Origin: Siderastrea radians
Lineage: Eukaryota; Cnidaria; Anthozoa; Scleractinia; Rhizangiidae
Direction of reading: 5' to 3'
Length of the DNA: 64,000 nucleotides
NCBI GenBank assembly: GCA_964017195.1
Contig: OZ024892.1
Coordinates: 11,251,801-11,315,800, forward strand
This document shows, in pieces, positions 40,801-51,500 of this stretch. How positions within the stretch are numbered: the stretch's first letter is position 1; each line of letters opens with the position of its first letter. Below the pieces are notes generated by a model. The model did no database searches, was not told the origin of the DNA, and was given only the letters and a program-made list of their open reading frames with translations. A program made the position numbers and the translations under genes.

Positions 40801-42472
40801 ATGGAGTTACGCGCGAAAACGATTAAGTACTCGAAAGAGAAAAGATCTAAGTTAAGAAACGAAGAAAAAGCTCTTCAAGAAGAACTACAAGAACTGGATG
40901 GAAAAATCTGCAACAACGATGCTTTCGATCAGGAAACTCTGGAAAAATACGAAGCCGCTAAGGATAAATTAAAAAGGATACACGACACTAGAGGGAAAGA
41001 GGCTATATTTAGATCCAAGACGAAATGGTTCGAACAAGGAGAAAAGCCAACGAAATACTTTTTCAATCTAGAAAAAAACAACTACGAGAAAAAACTAATT
41101 CGAGAAGTTAAGTCAGAAAATGAGGTAATTTCCAACTTTGTGCAGGTTAATAAAGAGATTGAGAACTTTTATAGCAAAATGTACACCTCTAAAATCACTG
41201 GCAATAATACCAGCGATGTATCTGAACACAACAATAACATTCACAAATTTATCGAAGGTCTTAACATCCCACAATTAAATGTAGAAGAACAAGAATCTCT
41301 AGAAAAGGATCTGACGTTCGAGGAACTAAAAGATGCTCTAACATCCTTTGCGGACAATAAATCGCCAGGAGAAGGTGGATTCACAAAGGAATTCTATGAA
41401 GCATTCTTTGATCTCCTTTGGAAAGACCTTTTAAATTCTTATAACGATGCATTTAACAAAGGATCATTATCAGTTTCCCAGAAGAGAGGAACAATAACGC
41501 TCATTCCGAAAGGTGATGAAAATCTGTCTGATTTAAAGAATTGGCGGCCTATATCTTTACTTAATATCGACTGCAAAATTTTCTAAAGTATTGGCCAAGA
41601 GAATGGAGCAACACTTACCTAAACTAATTCATTCTGATCAAACAGGGTTTGTCAACGGAAGATACATAGGCCGAAATATAAGACTACTCAGTGACATAAT
41701 GGAGTTTTCAGATAGCAAAAACTTCCAGGGAATACTTTTGTTCGTAGACTTCGAAAAGGCATTCGACACCTTGGAATGGAGCTTCATATCAAAAACCTTA
41801 GAAGTTTTTAATTTTGGAAATAAGTTCAAAAAATGGTTTACTGTCCTATACAACGGCGTACAGAGCTCCGTCGTAAATGGCGGATTTATGACAAACTATT
41901 TCGAAATAACAAGAGGAGTTCGCCAAGGCTGTCCACTCAGTCCCTCCTTATTTATTCTTGCGGTCGAGTTGTTAGCCCTTAAGATACGCCAAAACAGGAA
42001 CTGCGAGGGCATATATTTACCAAACAACCAAGAAGTAAAAATTTCACAATTTGCAGACGACACAACTATAATAACTAACAACACGGACTCTCTTGAATCG
42101 CATCTCCAAACAATTGAATGGTTCGGCACCGTCTCAGGCTTAAAGTTAAATAAGAAAAAGACTAAAGCAATGTGGCTGGGTACAATGAAACACAGTAACT
42201 CGAATACATTAGAATTTAAAAGCACAAAGAACCCTATTAAAGTTCTGGGCACGTTTCTATCGTACAATCAAAATAAAAACATCGAAGAGAACTTTCTTAG
42301 TAGGATTCGAAAGATGAAAATTAAATTAAATCTGTGGCTTTCCAGGGATTTGACGCTATACGGAAGATCACTATTAGCTAAAACGTTAGGAGTATCTCAG
42401 TTAGTCTATGCAGCGTCCATGCTGACTGTTCCATCTTTAGTAATAAAAAATGTTCAAACAGAGCTTTTTTCA

Positions 42473-42508
<36 letters not shown>

Positions 42509-45500
42509 ACGGTCACGTACCAACCTCTTTCGGAAGGAGGTCTCAATTTTGTAAACTTTTCTGCAGTAGTAAAATCTTTGCGCCTAGCGTGGATAAGTCG
42601 GTTATTAAGCAGCACCACCGACTCGTGGAAAGCAATTCCAAATTATTATTTCAATACTTATGGGGGATTAAAATTCCTTCTTAAATGCAACTATAATGCG
42701 GCCTCGATAAATAATGGTTTACCTACTTTCTATCGGGAGCTTTTACAATATTTTCAAGAGTTTAAAGATAAGACTAAAATATTTTCGTATGGCAAATTCC
42801 TGCTATGGAATAACGAGGAAATAACTATTGATAAAAATACGCTTTTCTGGAAATCTTGGTTCAAGAAGAACATCCCCTCTGTACAAGATATCCTAAATGC
42901 TGATGGAAACTTTCTAACATTTCAGCAATTTCAAAATAAGTTCAACATAAAAACAAGTTATCTCCACTACTTCCAACTCATAGCAGCTATTCCAACCGAC
43001 TTGAAGAAAAAAGCCAGGGAATGTGAAGCTCCCTCGCACGAGCTACTAAATACTACTACGATATCTTTGTTTCCAGGGGTCCGTTTCTCGAAATTCCCGA
43101 TAACTTTCCGGCCCCGAAAACTATTTTAGGTGCACAATATTCTCCAATAGCTGTACAATTTTTATTGATTATGAAAGCTAAATTTTAACCTTTATAATTT
43201 CGTGAAGCATATCGCTAAGTTTGCGCCAATAATTATCATTAGCTGACAAATAAATGAGCTCGAAAAAATACTTACCGGGCCCGGAAAGTTATCGGGAGTT
43301 TCGAGAAACGGGCCCCTGGAAGCAATCTCGTAGATTTGGCAGACATGCGCTGCAAACACTACTATAAAATACTTAATAAAAACCCCACAGTAGAACCAAC
43401 TGGCATCAAAACCTGGAAAGTCAATTTTGTCGATACTCATAAAGAATGGAAAAACAAATTTTCTTTTGTATATCGATCAACAAGAGACAACAAGTTAAGA
43501 CAGTTCTTGTTTAGATTATTGCATAGAATTATAGTAACCAAAAAACAACTGCATAAATTTCGATTAACCGATGATGCAACCTGTACCTTTTGTCCTAACT
43601 CAGATTCAATAGAGCATACTTTTCTGGATTGTTCCGAGACAAAATCTTTTTGTTATGAAGCGTTAATGTGGTTTAACCGTGTAAACGAGACCGAAATTGA
43701 ACTTTCTAACGAGCAAATTACCTTTAATGAAATACCCGACTTTCATCAATCATCAGAATACCCAAGACGCAGACTACACTTATTTGTTATTCTTTTGAAA
43801 CAATATGTCTACAGTTGTAAGTGTCTTGAGAAAAAACCGATCCAGAAAGAATTCCAAAAAAAAATGTTGATGCAATGGCAAATAGAGAAATGTGCTCTTC
43901 ACTAATTCTGTTTCTCCCCTTCGAAAAATTAATACTTTAAAAAGGAGGGAAGACTCGAAGCGATACATTTATAGCTATACGTAAGCACTACTGTAATGAA
44001 TGTAGATTGTAAGTAACTCGTAGGTGCCTTTCGATTGATATCTTGTAATTTTTTTTTTCTGTTCTTAATTTTTTTTTACTTGTTCTTTTCTTTTCTTTTA
44101 GTCCTTTATTCAGTATTGTTTTTTTCTTCTTAGCTGTATCACGTTTTTTGTATTAGCCAATGTAATGTAAATTTTATATGTAAGTGTGTGCATTACAACA
44201 AAAAAAAAAAAAAAAAAAAAACAATCGCTTAATGTAATCCCTAGACATGCTCAGCAATGGAAGCTCTAAAGTTAATACCAAAAAGTCGAACATAATCATA
44301 TTTAGTGGTAACGGGCAAAACAAAAATAATATAGATTTCAAATACAATAATGAAACTTTACAAATTGTTGACAAACAAACATATTTAGGTGTAGAAATGA
44401 CTTCATCCGGTCGTTACACCTATGCAAGAGAAATTCTCAGCAAAAAAGCCACTAAAGTCCTCTCGATAATTACAGGATCCTTTTCTAACATTAATGCCCT
44501 TGTTAAACCCGTGTTACTTTATGCGTGCGAAATCTGGGGACCAGAACTATTGTCATACAAAACACACTTCGATAAAAGCACAATTGAACAAGTCCACAGA
44601 GTAATTCAACCAGAGATTGAATTCATCTGCAGTCTAAGTACTCCAGTTTTACCTTGGCTAAAAAGTTCCTTGCTCTGGGGTACTGTGCCATCAGGTCCAT
44701 GGTTTCTGATCTCCCCAGTGATAAACCAACCCAGTACCCTCCTCGACTGCTCAGGCGAATGTTATCGGGAATTCCTGGCAAGTTTTGTACAAAAACCTCA
44801 GACTTTCCTTCATGCTCCCCTTTTATGTAATACCTAGGTGAGAGAGTTCAAAATGCAAATAAATGAAAATGATACAGCTGCATGCAGCTCTCTGGCTCTG
44901 TTGTCTATAAATAAGGTACAGCCACACCCATTGCAACAGACAGCATTGGCCAGGAACAGTCAAACTAAGAAACCTGTGATTGGCAAAAAATATTCTTGGA
45001 ATGTTGTTTGTGTTTTACCCATTACATGTGAGACCCAGAGAACTGCAAAAGGTTAATGGGATCATCATTCACTGAATGTAAACTTTGGTTCTCATTTTGT
45101 TTCAACATACCTACATCCTCTATCTCACATGACAGGGATTTAAATTGCTACTCCTTTCTTTTTGAGAGTCACATGCACAGCACAAGTGGAGCCTTCTTTA
45201 TAGGTTGACTGTAACACAGTTAATTGGTTTTCTAATTTACTTCAAATTAATTTGTCTTTGGACATGCAGTCTCTTAGAACCGTAAGATTGAAAGGGTTAA
45301 GGCCCCTTTTGTCTGCATCTTTACTACTTTGAAACCTCCATACTTGATTATCCTGAACATATTTGTTTCTGCCACAAGCACGTGATCTCCTTCAGGTGAG
45401 AGCTGGACACCATTAGCAAATGCCAACCCCTCCATCAGTACTTCCATATCTCCAGTCTTGGGATGATAAGCCATCAATCTTCCACTCGCTTCACCTTCAA

Positions 45501-48500
45501 ACAAGAAATAGGGAACGTCTCGCCTCTGCCACTTGGTGCTGGAGTCTGTGAAGTAGATGGTCCCATCGCGTGCAATGTCCAGATCATTAACAAAGCGAAA
45601 TGGCTTGCCATTAATGCCTGGTGATGGAGGTACAGGTGTGTTGACTGTTCTAGCTCTTGGGTTCACTTCGAGCAAGCCAAAGTATGCATCAGCTACTATC
45701 AGGTTGATCCCGTATCTGTCAAAACGCATCCCCAAGGGACGACCACAGGTCTGCTCAAGCTCTGGGGTTCCTGTGATGGCAACAATTAAATGAGAACAGT
45801 GTTCATGCTGATATTAATGATAAATTTACTATTATTATGTCTTCCCATCGAAGTAATGCCGTTACAAATAGAACAGGATTTCAAAGATTTCCCTGACTCC
45901 GACTCAATGAATGCCTTTATTGGGCCACCTAAAATGTGTTCTAGTACAGGATGGTCAATTTATCAATGAGTTTGTACACAACTACTGAACCCTAATTTTT
46001 GAATTTTCGCATAGCTTTTGGCAAGGGGGTGGAGATAATTGATATCCACCAAAACCACATTTGGGTCTAGAGTTTTTTGCTATGAGAGGTTGTGTGTGAA
46101 TGATAACTGCTGTACAATGTAACTTAACAGAGCAAATTCCACTTCCTACCTTGGTATTTTCAGGATATACCACAGGTTGCACAAGCCCTACAAGTTTGAC
46201 CTTGATTGTAATGTCTACGCTAGCGTCACGTAAATGAGCATTTGCTATAATAATATTCAAACGTGTCGCAAAATCGGATGTACTTCAAACCGTAGCATTG
46301 AACGTACCGCGGTACGCTGCTACTCTTGCCTTATACATAGTTGTCACCCAAGCATGCAGTGATTTCTGTAAACTTTTCCCTGCTCAGTTACCATGGTAAC
46401 ATAACTTACAATAAAAGTGTTCGCTATAAATTGAATGAAACTTCTGAGAAAACGTGGGGAAGGTAACACTAACACCTTGCCAACATATACTAATGTTTGG
46501 ATAACCTGTGCACATTGAAACTATTACGCTACAAACATGAAATGTACTGAGGTATAGAAGAGGAAACTGGTCTTTGTACAAATCAAACCTATTGCGTTAC
46601 AAACATGCTCAATGAAGAAAAATTAAACTAGCCGTGAAATCTTGTGCCTTTCGTAACTTTAACAGGTGAAAATAAAATAATAAATACAAGTAAAATTAAT
46701 CGCCGGATTCTGCTCTCTTGTTCGCACGTTACGATACGATGCTAGTGAGAAAAAACTATAAGATAAAAGAAGGATGTAATACTCGCCTACTTTGCTATGA
46801 TGCTAGTGGAGAAACATAGAACATGTCGTTCAATATTTGTCGATGTAGTCGCTCTGTACCGTGCGGGGTTACGGGGCTACCACGGTACGCTGCTATTACT
46901 TGTCGCTCTTACTGTGTGGGGGTACGGCGCTACCACGGTACGCTGCTATTATTTCCTACGTCACTGCAGAAGTCGATCGTTCCTTGTGGGGGTACGGGGC
47001 TACGACGGTACGCTGTTCCTTCATTACTTAATTGATTGTAAATACTTTGTCATAAATTCCTAAAGTGGTTTTTTGACATGTTCTGGATGAAATCGCAATA
47101 CTAAAGCTACTATACCCGTACGAAACAGATTACGTTCACGCAGTGCTGCTTTAGCGCCTAAAAATGACTGCAGTGAGCACAACGGAAAGGTTGCACGAAC
47201 GCTGTTTTCATTGCGCTGCAGCAGTGACAGAAAATGACTGCATGGGTGCTGCAGAAGCGACATTGGGAGCTGCTGGAACGCTGCAAGAGAGCTACTGCAA
47301 AATAACAACATGAAGCTTTATGGTGCATAAGCAGGGCATCACTATAACGGACAGCGAAACGTTGAGAAGATAAGACAAATACTGTACAAACAAACTAACG
47401 TACGGAGAAACGCTGAGAAGATAAGACAAATATTTTGCAAACGAACTAAAGTGCGGAGAAACGCTGAGACAATAAGACAAATACTGTACAAAGTAACTAA
47501 CAAAACAAGAACGATTAATATAACAACTAACGTACGGAGAAACGTGAAAAAGACAAGACTAATAGTTCTGTACGGAGAAACGTTGAGAAGATAAGACAAA
47601 TACTGCACAAACGAACTAACGTACGGAACCGGGAAACGTTGAGAAGATAAGACAAATACTGTACAAACGAACTAATGTACGGAGAAACGCTGAGAAGATG
47701 AGACAAACACTGTACAAACGAACTAACGTACGGAGAAAAGCTGAGAAGACAAGACATACTGTACAAACGAACTAACGTACAGAGAAACGTGGAGAAGATA
47801 AGACAAATACTGTACAAACTAACTAACGTGCGGAGAAAAGCTGAGAAGACAAGACAAATACTGTACAAACGAACTAACGTACAGAGAAACGTTGAGAAGA
47901 TAAGACAAATACTCTACAAACGAACTAACGTACGGAGAGACACTGAGGAGATAAGACAAATACTGTACAAACGAACTAACGTATGGAGAAACGTCGAGAA
48001 GATGAGACAAACACTGTACAAATTAAACGAACTAACGTACGGAGAAACGTTGAGAAGATAAGACAAATACTGTACAAACGAACTAACGTACGGAGAAACG
48101 CTGAGAAGCTAAGGCAAATACTGGACAAACGAACTAACGTATGGAGAAACGCTGAGAAAATAAGACAAATACTGTACAAAGTAACTAACAAAACAAGAAC
48201 GATTAATATAACAACAATAATACATGGGATGGGAACGTTCTACGCGGATACGGAGAAACGTCGAGACAAGACTAATACCGTGCGAATTGACTAAAGTACG
48301 GAGAAACGTGAAAAAGTCTAATAGTTCTGTACAGACAAACTGAAGTACGGAGAAACGTTGAGAAGGTTAGACTAATACTGTACAAACGAACTAACGCACC
48401 GAGAACGATTAATGTGACGACAGTAATATCGTGTGAACGTACTACGATATGGAGAAACATGAGACGAGACTAATATACCATACGAACGGACTAACGTACG

Positions 48501-51500
48501 ACAACACTTGTAGTGTACGAACTAACGTCTGTAGTGTTCAGAACTAGAGAAACTTTGAGACAGTGCAGCTGTTAGGCAATGAAATTATCAGTAACTGGGA
48601 GAATTCCACGAGCTAAAACTGAAAATTCGCGAGTATTTGGCTGGTTGACCACCGCCACGGTCGAGAGCTGGTTGAGTTTTAAAAGTTTTTTATGTTGAGA
48701 CCCAGTCTGTGGGCACACACGAAGTTCTAACACTACTTAGCTTCACAATGCATCATTGTGCGATTTTCAAAGCACACTTGTACATTCGTTTTCAATTCTA
48801 TCTGAACAGTTTGTCTGAGGCTATGTATATGTGGAGTGTATTGCAGCTAAACAAAACATGTCAAGCTGTATCAGTTGTCATTTGAATATGGTTCGAAGCA
48901 AATCGAATTGCTGAACGAGATCTTCAAGGGAAAAAGCTACGACGTTTTTCGGGTTCGGATATCACGTCAGACCATATATGACAAAATTGGTCGGAAAGTT
49001 TCGAAATTTGGTGGCGTTATAATTACATGTAAGTGGCCTACAGTTTTCATAAAGGACAGGTTTTTTTTCAGAACCCGGTCTTTTGCTAAAAAAAAAAGAA
49101 AAAAAAAAACATTGAAGCACGCCGTTTCAGGACCATAATTTTTTTATGGCCCTGTCACTCTTTACCCGACCCGGTAATCCCCACATATAATGAACCGTCC
49201 TAACGTGCCCCAGACTCTGACGATCTGCTCGAGTTCGTGTTTATCAGGCATCTACTGCTATGCTCGCTGTTTGTATTCACGGTCTAGGAAAAACAGTAAA
49301 TATTTCGTCGTCTCTGTGTAAGCATTCTCAGTTGTGGGCGAATTTATACCAACATGCAACGTTTGAGTTGAATTTGCATCTTCAGCAGAATAAATAAAAG
49401 CGATAATGCGCCGATCAATTCGAAAGTTCAACATCCCCCCCCGGGCAACCCCCCGGGCGTTTGAACTTTTGAAGGTTGGCTTGTTCAAATTCCCTCCCCT
49501 CGGGGCAAAAAAGCCGTTCAAATGCCCCACCAATTAGTACTGAACTATCTCTCCTCAAAGGCAAATTTCATCTTCAATCAAACACTTTACACGCCTTTCA
49601 GAGAAAGATACGCCGTAATGACACCTTTATACTTCTTTTAAAGACCCTTTTGAAAGAGTCATGTACTAACAAAGGCGATATTCTATCTTGTAAATCCGTC
49701 AAACCCTGCAAAAACCGAAAAAACTCACGGGTATATTACGTCAGAACAAGAGATAAATCCGGTTCAAATTCCCCACCCTTCCAACCCAACGTTCAAATTC
49801 CCCCCTTCCCGTGCGCGATGCACAGTCAAATCGAATTGATCGGTGCATAAGAAAGATAAGCTGAGTCATCAGAGTTTAAACATTACGTCATCCAGTAACG
49901 CTATAGTCAAAACATTGTGTCACACAGTCACACTTTTCGACACGCCGGTTGGTATAAGTATGGGATCGCGCTAACATTTGTTAAACCTGGGGGGTGGGGT
50001 GGGTCAGAACGGCCGGTGAAAATACCCATTGGGCTGTCTCTTTCGTTTCTGAAAAACCAAACGCCTCCAATTCTTTCTTCGATGGAAGCTTCGCGCGAGA
50101 GATTTCGCTCCCTGTTCAAGTTGTTTTGAAGAGCACTTACTGATGCAAACTGAGCACGTTTTTCAAAACTTTTACGAAAACTGTAAGGAATACGAAGAAT
50201 CCCTCAATTAATTAAGCTTAAAAAGCTATTTCAGTTCAAATTTACAATAATACGTGTAATTTACTCCACCGTAGACTCGTAGAAGTGCTAGAGCATTTCC
50301 CAGAAAGTCCGCAGCTCGAACAGTCTTTGGCGATGGAAGTGGATAAAAAAAAAAAGAAATGAATTATTTGAGCGTTACGTGTTGGGTGTATACTGGTGTA
50401 TGTATTTGGTGGCTCGTTTGGCTTGGTAGTGAGCAAACGAGCCAAACGAGCCAGCTCGTTTGAAGATGTGTGTAAGTGTGTTAAGTCATGGGATAACGGC
50501 CGCGTTTGGCTCGATATATATCACTATATACCAAGCGAAACAAGGCCGTTAAGTCATGGGATAACGGCCGCGTTTGGCTCGGTATAGATAATGATGTTGA
50601 AATACGGACGAAGATAACGGCCTCAAAATCGTTCGTATATCTGACAGACCAAGATTGCGGCCTCTTTCGCGTTCGTTTGTACAATATTTGTCTTATCTTC
50701 TCAACGTTTCTCCGTACGTTAGTTGGTTTGTACAGTCACATTAATCGTTCTCGGTGCGTTAGTTCGTTTGTACAGTATTTGTCTTATCTTCTCAACGTTT
50801 CTCGGTACGTTAGTTCGTTTCTACAGTACTATGATTAGTCTTACCTTCTCAACGTTTCTCCGTACGTTAGTTCGTTTGCACAGTGTTTGCATTATCTTCT
50901 CAACGTTTCTCCGTATGTTAGTTCGTTTCTACAGTACTATGATTAGTCTTATCTTCTCAACGTTTCTCTGTACGTTAGTTCGTTTGTACAGTGTTTGCAT
51001 TATCTTCTCAACGTTTCTCCGTACGTTAGTTCGTTTCTACAGTACTATGATTAGTCTTATCTTCTCAACGTTTCTCTGTACGTTAGTTCGTTTGTACAGT
51101 GTTTGCATTATCTTCTCAACGTTTCTCCGTACGTTAGTTCGTTTCTACAGTACTATGATTAGTCTTACCTTCTCAACGTTTCTCCGTACGTTAGTTCGTT
51201 TGTACAGCATTTGTCTTATCTTCTCAACGTTTCTCTGTACGTTAGTTCGTTTGTACAGTATTTGTCTTATTTTCTCAGCGTTTCTCCGTACGTTTAGTTC
51301 GTTTGTTCACTATTTGTCTTAGCTTCTAACGTTTCTCCGTACGTTAATTAGTTCGTTTGTACAGTATTTGTCTTATCTTCTCAACGTTTCTCTGTACGTT
51401 ATAGCGATACGCTGCTAATCCACCATAAAGCTTCATGTTGTTATTTTGCAGTAGCTCTCTTGCAGCGTTCCAGCAGCTCCCAGTGTCGCTTCTGCAGCAC

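Larger units (their letters stand above)
38571..44220 (+). mobile_element. L1-like (Tx1-type) LINE, 5.65 kb, near full length
   Basis: Bounded by the 14-bp target duplication ACAATCGCTTAATG (38557-38570 and 44221-44234) and ending in a poly(A) tract at 44199-44220. It has ORF1 (38716-39606) and ORF2 (39974-43905), both damaged. Orientation is antisense to APMAP. It interrupts an older LINE. Confidence 0.92.

Noticed and set aside
44601..44837. C-terminal extension of the old LINE frame across 44653-44833
   Set aside because: This is the antisense of APMAP exon E; the LINE homology ends near 44600.
47350..48500. CRISPR-like array
   Set aside because: The 51-bp units are tandem and contiguous without distinct spacers, the DNA is eukaryotic, and the mirrored array marks it as part of a foldback.
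48875..49138. 87-codon frame in the giant foldback core as a transposase remnant
   Set aside because: No DDE, HTH or zinc-finger signature; its lysine-rich end is a poly(A)-like run.
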